Source of the DNA: Cutaneotrichosporon cavernicola
Lineage: Eukaryota > Basidiomycota > Tremellomycetes > Trichosporonales > Trichosporonaceae
Direction: 5' to 3'
Assembly (NCBI RefSeq): GCF_030864355.1
Contig: NC_083400.1
Span: 945,001-1,009,000, forward strand
Length of the DNA stretch: 64,000 nucleotides
Shown: positions 12,832-26,011 of the stretch, in pieces
Layout of the letters: every line of letters starts with the position of its first letter
How positions within the stretch are numbered: position 1 is the stretch's first letter
Notes under the pieces: model-generated
The model's database searches: none
The model's input: the letters and a program-made list of their open reading frames with translations, nothing else
Told to the model about the DNA's origin: nothing
Position numbers and translations under genes: made by a program

Positions 12832-13226
12832 TTCACTCCGCTTATGGGTCAACATAGTACTGGGAAACTCATGACCCCTCAGTCTATTCCAAGTTGTAGG
12901 ATCACCCTGTTACCAGTGCCACTTTGCATGGTACGGCAGATTCCTTTGATAGTGACGGCTCCCTTATATACCTTCCTATCCCTCTATATTTACAGCATGC
13001 TCACAAAGAGCTGTCCGACTGCGAGGACCTGTTTCTTGAGCGTGTGGTCACTACTCAACAGACGACATGGCAAAGTCCGTCTGGTACTTCCCCAGCGCCG
13101 ACTGACCTGAAACGTAACATGGCTACGCGCCGACCCTAGCACTTGGCCTGCCCGCAGGACGTCGACATGTACGCGCCTCAGTGCGTCTCGCCTGTCTGGA
13201 GCCCGGCTGTGGCACTATAGCAATGC

Positions 13227-13320
13227 GAAACTTTGTCTGAGAACTGAAACTTTGTCTGAGAACTGAAACTGTGTCTGAGAACTGAAACTTTGTCTGAGAA
13301 TGAAACTTTGTCTGAGAACT
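13227..13320. repeat. 19-bp tandem repeat, five copies
   Basis: The unit GAAACTTTGTCTGAGAACT occurs at 13227, 13246, 13265 (one substitution), 13284 (shortened to 17) and 13302. Confidence 0.92.
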
Positions 13321-13407
13321 AGGCTGTGGCCAGCAGCCAACACTCTCAGATGATCAGACAGCCTGGGAATTTCTTATCCAGCACTGGCCGCATAGGAGCG
13401 GCCCGTT

Positions 13408-13474
13408 CACAACAACGTGCTGGGCGATTCCCGGAGGCACGACAACAACCTGCTGGGCGGATTCCCGGAGGCAC
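13408..13474. repeat. Direct duplication of 33-34 bp
   Basis: Two adjacent near-identical copies (about 13408-13440 and 13441-13474) share the core GCTGGGCG-ATTCCCGGAGGCAC. Copy 2 has one extra G and a C for G change. Confidence 0.85.
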
Positions 13475-13923
13475 ACTGGAACGTAAGCAAAGTCTCGGGA
13501 CAATGGCAGAGGGGTAAGTCAGGCGCGGCGCGACTGACTCAAAGTGAGTCGAGTTGCGGCCCGTTTCCCCGTGTTCGCGTGGTTTCATCGTGGCTTGAAC
13601 AGCGAGCGCGGCTGGAGATATCAGCGGTACAGATGTGGTGCGTCTCGCACCATAAAGGGACGTTCGTGGGGTATCGGCAGTGTCTCTAATATTAGGGATA
13701 TCAAGAAATCGCGCCGACACGAGCCTTGCGCGTCGGGTGAGCACGGAATTGCATACGTAGAACACTCCGTGCTCTAAATTACAGCGTCAGACGCAGTGGC
13801 CTGAGCGCGTCGGTGCGCGTTGGGCCAAAACCATGTCTGTCCGGCGGCAACAGACCTCACCCACAGGTACCTGATCTAGCGGAACCGTCTATGCATACAT
13901 GAGATACGACGTGGAGTCTACGC

Positions 13924-16564
<2,641 letters not shown>

Positions 16565-16912
16565 GGTTGGTAGTTGTAGGATAGTGGGTGTTGTTTATAG
16601 AAATTCCAAAAGTTCAAGACCTGTCGAGCAATCGAACGGCGGAAGTATCGGCACGTGACGCGGACATTGGACGTCTACTCCGATGCTATGTTGCCACTCG
16701 GTTGGGGGGCTGGAGAGTGTGGGGCTGATCCATCCAACATTCAGCCACGACTAACATCTCTCATCTCATCTTCATCATCACCATCCCCCTCCAGGACGTC
16801 ACTATTGTTCTAGGACCTACTGCCCGGCGCTGCCGACACCGCGTAGTACCCTTGCTCCGATCGCTTCACATCGCCTCTTCCCGCGTTCGCATCGCTCGCC
16901 GATCCGGCGCAC
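16565..16912. promoter_or_regulatory. Divergent promoter region between Trm4 and Rab genes
   Basis: A 348-bp interval between two divergently transcribed starts. No clear TATA element is visible. Pyrimidine-rich CATCTC/TCATCATC stretches lie on the Rab side. Confidence 0.5.
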
Positions 16913-18152
<1,240 letters not shown>

Positions 18153-18217
18153 CTGCTAGCTGCTAGGATTGTACTGATATGCATAATTATTGTACACGGT
18201 ATTGGGATAGGATACAG

Positions 18218-19116
18218 TTACTCTGCCTCGTCGGCGCGGTAGATGATGATGAAACTGAGCAGCTTTACGCCAGCGACGATGAGTGCGGCGATCCACGCGC
18301 CGAGGTGCTGCTCGATGAACAAGCCGAGTATACACCCAACCCAGAATGTCACGAGGTAGACGATGCGCCTGTCGCGGCCCTGTTGTGACGTGGCTGAGAA
18401 GAGGAGTGGGTCGGCGACCAGTGACGCATATGATGCGGTGACGGTAGCGGCGTTGATTTCCCGTACGCCGACTCCGGTGGCCATGACGAACTGGATGCCG
18501 GACTGGAACGCGCACGTTGCCATGGACACCCACTCGTACCGTCCGTCGAGGTCGAAACTTGTTGGTGCTGCGGGCGAGATGAGCCATACGTAGAGGCCGA
18601 GGACGGCCATTTGCACAGACGACGTGACGAACAGCCACCCGCGCGAGTTGCGGCCTGTGCTTAGTTGTGCTGTGGAGATGAGGCACTCACGGTTCTTGCG
18701 TACCTGTCCAAACAGGAAGGCGCCGGTCAACCACGAAACAAGACTGGTCGTTGCGAGGATACATTTGCGCGGACTGGTACGGAGGTGCAGACTGGCCGTT
18801 GCGAGCATGACCGTGTTACCCGTCTGGTTTGAGCTGAACGTGTTGTACTTTGCATAGCACACGACGTCGAGCATGCTAGTGTGAGCGTGAGCGCAGGGTG
18901 GCCAACTCACCTGGTAGCAAGTGTTAACACGAGGTTGCTCAGGACCATGTGCCGCTCGCCGAGGCGGTGCCGGACCCATTCCGGCTCCTTATCGGCCAGT
19001 GGCCGGGGGAGGAGCGGAGCGATCTCCCGGACATCGGGAGGCGTTCCCGGCGTCGAGGGTGGGGTAGTGTGGACTAGCGGTTGGTGTTGGCTGGTGGAGC
19101 CGTACAGCATGTTCAT
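18218..19116 (-). CDS. DUF1275 (YoaK-like) multi-pass membrane protein
   Basis: Three exons on the minus strand: 19116-18911, 18875-18691 and 18654-18218, giving 275 residues. The introns are 35 and 36 nt, both with CTRA-type branch sites; the second is a multiple of three and could be retained. A soluble N-terminus ends at about residue 58, followed by five or six hydrophobic segments. The segment SSNQTGNTVMLA is the family hallmark, and GVREINAATVTASYASLVADPL resembles the second conserved block. The family is found in bacteria and fungi and its transport function is unproven. The start is the ATG of MNMLYGSTS after an in-frame stretch lacking conservation; a longer N-terminus cannot be excluded. 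Confidence 0.75.
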
Positions 19117-19567
19117 GTTAGGGGGGAAAGGAGAGATCGCAGTGGCTAAGTAGAACAAGAACTCGATGCCAGAAGCGTGAGACACATATCGGTACTGATG
19201 CACGGGCAATCGGAGTAGCTCGGTTTAGTAGAATGAGTGATGGCGGGGCGTTGATGAGCGAGACATTGTCATTGTATGTGAGATAGGCAAACAAGCACGC
19301 GAAAGTCGTAGCCGATGACGCGACGGAGATAGCGTCAAAGAACCCTGCAACCCATGCGAGGCACCTCGGCCGCTGCATTTGCCCAGTCATGTTTCGTCCC
19401 GCCTGGCGATACTAAAAGCGTAGTGCTGATCCGCCAGGCCGCCAGAGAAGAGAAGATACTACACCTGACGACGCCAGTGTACATACATGTCCACGCTCTA
19501 TGTCTAATGCACCATGTACTCTACGTATGATCCTGTCCCTCGTTGCTTGCTGCGCCTGCACCTGCGC
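19117..19567. other. Spacer with a small hydrophobic ORF (minus strand 19390-19118)
   Basis: A 90-codon minus-strand frame begins MTGQMQRPRCLAWVAGFFDAISV and contains a hydrophobic stretch that loosely resembles the first helix of DUF1275 proteins. It is not in frame with the neighbouring DUF1275 gene and no splice joining them was found. It could be a decayed paralogue start or chance. Confidence 0.25.
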
Positions 19568-21416
19568 CTACGGCTCGTAGCGCACATCAAACTGGAAGCG
19601 CGTGTACAGCGTGTTCTCAAAGTTGTTCAGGTGTGGGTCGTCAGCCCAGCTGACAATCTCGAACGGATTCGACCAGTCGGGCCACACGCCCTTGGTTTCT
19701 GAGCCAACTGTATCTCCAGCACGGCGGTCGGCTGCATCCTGGGCCTTGCGCGACTGCGGTCGGATGTCGGAGTAGTCGAGCCCAAGGCAGAAGGGCGAGC
19801 CATTGCCGCCGTGCCAGAACCTGGAGTCAGCACGCCTAGGGTAGACAGTAGACATACGAATTGACGCCCTGCTCGCGGACGGCGCGGCGCATGATCATTT
19901 CTTTTGCTGGGGCGCGTGCATGTCCCGCCTCATCAGCGTCGGCGAGCATGTCACAGTCGATATCACCCAACCCTCTGCGGTCTGTATCATTGGGTTTATC
20001 TACTGGCTCATTTAGTCGGGCGGTAGCGGGCGTCGCTGGCCAAGTATTGAACATTGGCAGCTGCTTCGAACGGCCCCAAGTAGTCCCCAACGCTGTAAAG
20101 GCGGGATAATGCTGTTTGAGTAAATTCCAGTGGATGGTAAAAGGGGCGCCGTACGAGTCATGCTGGATCATGGTGTGGCCACAATACCCCGTCTCGACGT
20201 CTTGGGGAAATGAACCCGCAGCAACGTAGCGGCCAGGAACAGCCCAACGTTTACGAAGCATAAGGAGCGCCCAGCGGAAAATATCCTTGTCGCCATCAGA
20301 GTACTTGAAATACTGTTCGTGTCGGGAAAGCATGTATCGCGAGAGGAGGAGGACATCCATGTGTCGTGCCTTGTCGATGAAGAATTGTCCACTCTCAACT
20401 TCCCACTCGTTGCGGCATTTGATGCCTGCCACGGCCCATAGTGGGTTTGTCGCAGACGTCTTGAAGTAATCGGGCGTAAAGTATACGCCGAGGCGGAGAT
20501 AATTCGGCGCAGTAAACATGTACTTTGGGTCACGGACGGGAATGGAGTCAGAGTCAAGGTACAAGACGTGTTGGAAGGGAGCGCGGATGATGGCATGTGC
20601 TTTGAGGTGGTAATTTTTCCCAGTCTTAGCCTTTTGGGAACCCTCGACAGTGACGAGGATGACGTTGAGCGCCTCGAGCTTGAGGCGTAGTGGGTTGTCG
20701 AGCGCCGGCTTCTCATCCTCAAAATGATACCTGCCATCAGCACCTTTGGAGAATATACACATACACGTAGATTGGGAGGTTGCAGCGGTACGACCGGATC
20801 ATGCTGACGCTCCAATACACTCTCATGAGGCTGGCGCCGTCGCCGGCGAGCATGACGATACCGTGACCGTGGAGGTTTGTGGCAGAGTTCATCTCGTATC
20901 CCCCATCAACGGTACGCATGTAGTTGATCAACTCGGTGCGGATTCGAATAACGGTCGACATGTCGTGTGTTGCCCACTCGCCGCCATACGTGTTCAGCAA
21001 ATACCAGTTCTGTTGGTTGTGGATGTTGGTGTCGCACTGCTCTGCGTTCCAACGCGCGTACTCGGCAGACGCTGGGGCTGGAGCACGTTCCCATGCGTCG
21101 AGCCGTTCACTGAGGGTGGCATTCGGCAGTGGATCGGATGAGATGTCGATCGGCCTGGTGCTTCCTCCTCCGTAGAACGGCGAGTAGTTTGGCGACGAGT
21201 AGTTTGGCGACGAGTAGTCTGGCGGCGAGTAGTCGTCTCCGGATACGATCGTGCGAGTTGCCGTAAACGTAAACTGGGGCCAAGTCAGCGGGTTTACGCT
21301 CGGTCTCTCGAGTCGCACTCTCGTGTCGCACTCACGTGCTCAGTCTTCCAGAGGTACAGGATACACGCGAGGCCAAGTGCGACGAATAGCATAGGCCGAC
21401 CGACGCGGCGCGTCAT
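19568..21416 (-). CDS. GT71-like alpha-mannosyltransferase (Mnn1/Mnt family), type II membrane protein
   Basis: Four exons on the minus strand: 21416-21336, 21273-20765, 20730-19858 and 19820-19568, giving 571 residues. Introns are 62, 34 and 37 nt, and all phases match. A single N-terminal anchor (PMLFVALGLACILYLW) is followed by a stalk with repeated YSSPN units. The catalytic domain has LPIYVYHFEDEKP, HVLYLDSDSIPVRDP with the metal-binding DxD-type DSDS, and GQFFIDKARHMDVLLLSRYM as in fungal mannosyltransferases. It likely acts in the Golgi on glycoproteins or capsule/wall mannan. The family assignment rests on motif memory, so a related DxD glycosyltransferase is possible. Confidence 0.75.
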
Positions 21417-22271
21417 GCCCGGAGAGACATGCATTGGCACGCGCTCGTGGGTGGCACGTCGTCGAAATAAGGCAAGAGGTCGACGGGGAGTAGGAGTACG
21501 GCCTCATTCGTCGCGTCTGGCGTGCGCTGCGTGGTGGGTGGGGGTGGGTGGGGGTGGGTGGGGGTGGGGGAGCGGGTGGGGGAGTGGGAGGGGGAGGGGG
21601 AGTGGGGGGTGGGGGTGAGTGAGGCATCCATGAGGCTGCGCTGCACAGCACGTTGTTGCGGTGCCCAATTCGGGCGTACCTGTAAGCGAAAGGATTGTTC
21701 TTTCGAGTGCCTCGCTATCCTCGCATCCTGAGTAAATGGTAATGGCAATGTGAGGCTTCCCCCACCGACGATACAGAGTGAGAATGACGTTACTGCGTTC
21801 CGGATTGCCGCCAGTCGACCAGTGGACGTGCTGATTCTCACAGAGTGGCTCCAAAATGTAAGCAGAGATAGTTGTTGGCTGGCATGCTGGCATGGGTGGG
21901 CCAATGAGCAGTGGCCACGACCAGCCAATAGCAATGGTAACAACCCTCCTCGTGCGGCCAGTGTCATCAGCAGCTGCAGCAGCGTCGCTCGTCTTCTCAA
22001 CATCGCTGGCACTACTCGCCAGCGCACAGCGTCCACCAATCTTGCATACTGCCCATCCGAGGTGGAACAGCTAACAAAGTAGGACCAAAGCACAGTGCTA
22101 TAGATGTTTGGATGCGATGATGGCAGTGTTGAAAGCCAGAGTGATACAAATGAGGGGATATTCAATGTCGGGTAGGTCACTGCCGCTTCGGAGCGGAGGG
22201 ATTGATGGGTATTTTTTTCAAGTTACACGATCATGGCGAACAGCCCGTTGAGGGCCAGCGAGCGCCGTTGC
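21417..22271. other. Intergenic between GT71-like start and SAH1 3' end; unexplained ORFs
   Basis: It holds a G-rich (plus strand) low-complexity tract at 21531-21616. Two overlapping minus-strand frames cover it (22180-21413 and 21893-21504). The segment VILTLYRRWGKPHIAITIYSG at about 21830-21770 looks protein-like and ends at a good donor (GTACGC near 21680), but no partner exon was found. It may be an upstream exon or a decayed gene. Confidence 0.35.
21531..21616 (+). repeat. G-rich low-complexity tract (possible G-quadruplex)
   Basis: Runs of three to five G separated by single T or A (GGGTGGGGGTGGG type) repeat more than ten times on the plus strand, upstream of the minus-strand GT71-like gene. 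Confidence 0.8.
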
Positions 22272-23711
22272 TTAGTAGCGGCTGGTTGTCAGCAATGTAC
22301 AAGAAAAAAAAAGAGCGGTGCAACTCACTAGTGGTTGGGCTTGTAGGGGCCAGCAACGGGGATGCCGAGGTAGTCGGACTGGACAGTCGAGAGGGTGGTG
22401 AGCTTGACGCCGAGCTGGCCAAGGTGGGCACGGGCAACCTCCTCGTCGAGGTGCTTGGGGAGCATGTGGACGCCGAGGGGGTACGAGGCGTTGTCGGTCC
22501 AGAGGGCGATCTGGGCGAGGACCTGGTTGGCGAACGAGCACGACATGACAAACGAGGGGTGGCCAGTGGCGCAGCCGAGGTTGACAAGACGGCCCTCGGC
22601 GAGGAGGAGGACGTGGCGGCCGTTGGCCATGGTGTAGCGGTCAACCTGGGGCTTGATGTTGACGTGCTCCTTGGCGTTGGCCTTGAGCCAAGCAACGTCA
22701 ATCTCAATGTCAAAGTGGCCAATGTTGCAGACAATGGCGTCCTCGGGCATGTTGGAGAAGTGGACACCAGTGATAATGTCACGGTTGCCGGTGGTGGTGA
22801 CAAAGATGTTAGAGCGGGGAGCGGCGTCCTCCATGGTGGTGACCTCGTAGCCGCTCATCGACGCCTGGAGGGCGTTGATGGGGTCAATCTCGGTGACGAG
22901 GACACGGCAGCCGTACGAGCGGAGCGACTCGGCGCAGCCCTTGCCAACGTCGCCAAAGCCAGCGACAACGGCAGTCTTGCCGGCAAGCATGACGTCGGTG
23001 GCACGCTTGATGCCGTCGACGAGCGACTCGCGGCAGCCGTAGTAGTTGTCAAACTTGGACTTGGTGACCGAGTCGTTGACGTTGATGGCGGGGATCTTGA
23101 GCTTGCCCTCGGCGTGCATCTTGTAAAGGTGGTGGACACCGGTGGTGGTCTCCTCCGAGACACCCTTGACGTCCTTGAGGAGCTGGGGGAACTCGTCGTG
23201 GACGAGCTTGGTGAGGTCACCACCGTCGTCAAGGATCATGTTGAGGCCCTTGCCACCGGCAAAGCCCTCAATGGTCTGGCGGATGCACCAAACGTACTCC
23301 TCCTCAGTCTCGCCCTTCCAGGCAAAGACGGGAACGCCGATCGAGGCAATGTAAGCGGCGGCGTGGTCCTGGGTCGAGAAGATGTTGCACGACGACCAGG
23401 TGACCTCGGCACCGAGGACAACAAGAGTCTCGATGAGGACGGCGGTCTGGATGGTCATGTGGAGGCAGCCAGCGATGCTGTGGTCAGCGTGGTTGACAGA
23501 TCTAAGACTCACCGAGCACCGGTGAGGGGCTTGGACTCGCCGTGCTTCTCACGGAGGGCCATGAGACCGGGCATCTCGCGCTCAGCGAGCTCGACCTCCT
23601 TCTTGCCGAAGGCGGCGAGGGAGATGTCGGCAACTGAAGGTCAGCATCATGTTGAGACAGAGCGACAGCTGGGGACGCTAGTTACTGACCCTTGAACTTC
23701 TGCTGGGCCAT
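22272..23711 (-). CDS. SAH1: S-adenosyl-L-homocysteine hydrolase
   Basis: Four exons on the minus strand: 23711-23690, 23633-23513, 23477-22329 and 22281-22272, giving 433 residues. It hydrolyses S-adenosylhomocysteine to adenosine and homocysteine, sustaining methylation (for example by the Trm4 enzyme nearby). N-terminal [20 protein letters not shown], then [18 protein letters not shown]-like [20 protein letters not shown], the NAD-binding loop [15 protein letters not shown] and WALL-type ending GPYKPNHYRY are all family signatures. The last exon has only 10 nt and restores the invariant C-terminal Tyr-Arg-Tyr; reading through instead would stop after Asn-His. Introns are 56, 35 and 47 nt. 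Confidence 0.96.
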
Positions 23712-24491
23712 TTTGATGATTTGTGGGATGGGGGAAGGATGGATGAGTTGGAAGGCAGACTTCCGTTTAAGAAACGTGTAGGCAACTGCAATCGTGTCAT
23801 TCTACTTCCCTGTCATCAAAATCTGCCCCCGCACCCCACCCCAGGTACCCAACCTCCCCCACCCCAGATCTGCGTCAACCATGTGCGAGATAGTACAAAG
23901 TCGGCCGTGGGCGGACGGGCGGACGGGCGGACGGGCACTCGAAATTCTCAACGCCGAACTTGTGGCACCTTTTCTCGTCACGTCACCGCTTTGGTTCGGA
24001 CCTTGCCACTATTGGCTCTTTCAATCCGAAATCTGACGCGTCACGCGTCTGTCACGTGCGTTCTCTATCTCTTTACACGTGTTTGTCTGTTCTACGATTC
24101 ACTTTGACGCTCTCTTAGCCAACTGTGATCCACTTCCAGCTTATCTGGTTGCCCAGGCGACGACTCCACGTCGTACAAGACGTCGCTTCTTTGGTCGCTG
24201 GGAGGTGGATTGCGGGATGCTCCATGCCGATCTAACAAAGCCATGTTCGCACGGGACGTTCCTGCCCTCGGAAGCATCTTGTTGATCAGTGGAGCAGATT
24301 CACCCAGCAGCAGCCGTGCTGTCTCAGAGTGCCTTCTAAGGTAGTCAGAAGGCTTCTACCCACAGAAGCGTGCTCGTTCACATCGTCAATGCGTCTTCTA
24401 CCAGCCGTCTTGGCCGGACAGTCAACAAGTATTCTACCACGAGGTTCGACTCGGTTCGACTCGAGGCCCGCTCATCCATCTACATGCCTAT
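23712..24491. other. Intergenic, SAH1 promoter side and 3' flank of dehydrogenase gene
   Basis: No gene was recognised in this 780-bp interval. It includes GGACGGGC short repeats (about 23910-23935) and a small CGAGGTTCGACTC duplication (about 24435-24465). No tRNA could be folded around the latter. Confidence 0.5.
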
Positions 24492-25656
24492 CTACTCGTC
24501 TACAATCTGGACCTTGATGGCACGTGCGCTCCTGTCAACACACGTCTCGAAAGCGTCAATGGCCCGCTCCAGCGGCAACGTGTGAGTGATCATTGCCCCA
24601 ACGTCGCCAAACACGCCAGCCTGGATCAACCTGATCACCACAGGCCAACTTTGCTGGTACCTAAACGAGGTGATGACGTTGATCTCGCGGAAGCCCATGC
24701 TCATGAGGGGGAGCTCGACGTCGGGCTTGCCGCACCCGACCTGTAGCAGCGTCCCACCGTCCTCGAGCGCGTAACACGCCGAGTTGATCGACGCGGGAGA
24801 GCCAGTGCATTCGAGCACGAGCTGGGGCGCGCACCCCATCGCCTGGCGGATACGCGCCGCCGTGTCCTTCCTGTCCCATTCAGTGGACACAGCCAACCCA
24901 GCGAATCCGAATACGGCCGCCTGTGCGAGCTTGCTCTCCTCCAAGTCGGTGATCAAAATAGGTGATGCGCCGGCTGCACGAGCGCTCAACGCAGCAGCAA
25001 GACCGATGGGCCCAGCGCCGGCAATCACCACGGGCATGCCCAGGTAGATTTTGGCCCGCAGCACGGCGTTGTACCCCACGCTAAGCGGTTCAACGAGCGC
25101 GCCGAGCGCGTAGCTCATCTCGTCAGGGATACGATGCAGGAAGCGGGCAGGGTGAGCAACGAAGCGCCGCATCGTGCCGTCGCTGGGTGGCGTGCCACTG
25201 AACACAACATTGGGACAGAGGTTGTATCGCCCACGGATACACATGTCGCACTCCCAGCATGCAACTCCGGGTTCGATGCTCACACGGTCACCGATCGACA
25301 AGTTGCGCACGTTGGCACCCACGGCAACGACTTGCCCGGCGCTCTCGTGGCCCAGGATAATGTCGTGCGTGACACAGCAGTCGCCGATGCGGCCATGCTT
25401 CCAGAAGTGGATCTCCCTGGTGTTAGAGGAGAAAGAGCTGAGGCAGACGAGTACGAGTGAAGAACCAGACTCACGATCCGCAGATACCCGTCGCCTTGAC
25501 ATGGATGACACAACTGTCCGGCGGGCAGTCGGGAAACGCTTCCTGCTTCTGGTAGATCTTGTGGTCCTTGGTAACCCAGAGCGCGATGTTGGGCCGCCTG
25601 AGGAGGGCGGGATCGACGTTCTCGTTGCTGTGGCCGTTACCGTTAGAGAGAGTCAT
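24492..25656 (-). CDS. Zinc-dependent polyol dehydrogenase, L-arabinitol 4-dehydrogenase / xylitol dehydrogenase type
   Basis: Two exons on the minus strand, 25656-25475 and 25416-24492, give 368 residues; the intron is 58 nt. A medium-chain dehydrogenase that oxidises a pentitol with NAD. The catalytic zinc site uses Cys in TGICGSEIHFW and the GHESAG histidine/glutamate. Four structural-zinc cysteines lie in CWECDMCIRGRYNLC. The Rossmann motif is AGAGPIGLAAA. The C-terminal part (FRYQQSWPVVIRLIQAG, then FETCVDRSARAIKVQI) resembles fungal L-arabinitol 4-dehydrogenases more than sorbitol enzymes, though substrate cannot be fixed from sequence. It is divergent from a Zn2Cys6 regulator and near a transketolase, which supports a pentose-catabolic role. 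Confidence 0.85.
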
Positions 25657-26011
25657 CGTTGTGGAGCAGTGAGGAGTGTGGGGAGGCGCAAGAAGCGCAC
25701 AGCTGGCATCTTAACCAGCTGCCGGTTCAGGCGCCGGCATCTCGCGGAGGTCGCGGATGCCTGGAGTGACTCAAGCATTGGGTGGATGGAGTGGTGTTAG
25801 TTACGGCAGGAGATGGGCTGCAGGCCGATCCAGCTGCCGAGATAAGCTCCGGTATCAAATGACGTGTGTCTGAGATAGTGACGTTTTGCCGAGACCCGCG
25901 ATTGCACGCCGACCGGTGTACTTCCTTTCCTCTGATCTTTCCACAATCAAGAGGGATGAATCACCAACTCTCCACCCTCTGACATCACCCCCGCTTGGTT
26001 GAATCACTGAC
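25657..26011. promoter_or_regulatory. Divergent promoter between polyol dehydrogenase and Zn2Cys6 regulator
   Basis: A 355-bp bidirectional interval. Four CCGG cores occur at 25722, 25734, 25849 and 25913, the first two 12 bp apart. CGG-containing half-sites are typical targets of Zn2Cys6 factors, so these are candidate operators for the adjacent regulator; this is inference only. Confidence 0.4.

Larger units (their letters stand above)
12075..13923. other. Intergenic region with hairpin and tandem repeats
   Basis: It lies between the bZIP gene and the 3' end of the Trm4 gene. No supported gene was found; the short frames here lack splice or protein signatures. It includes a perfect inverted repeat (12793-12831), a 19-bp tandem repeat (13227-13320) and a 33-34 bp direct duplication (13408-13474). 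Confidence 0.5.

Noticed and set aside
22202..23695. 497-codon plus-strand frame opposite SAH1
   Set aside because: Antisense of the SAH hydrolase exons and introns; the conserved enzyme is on the minus strand.
24430..24470. GGTTCGA words resembling a tRNA T-arm
   Set aside because: No matching acceptor stem, D-arm or anticodon arm could be folded around it; it is a short direct duplication.
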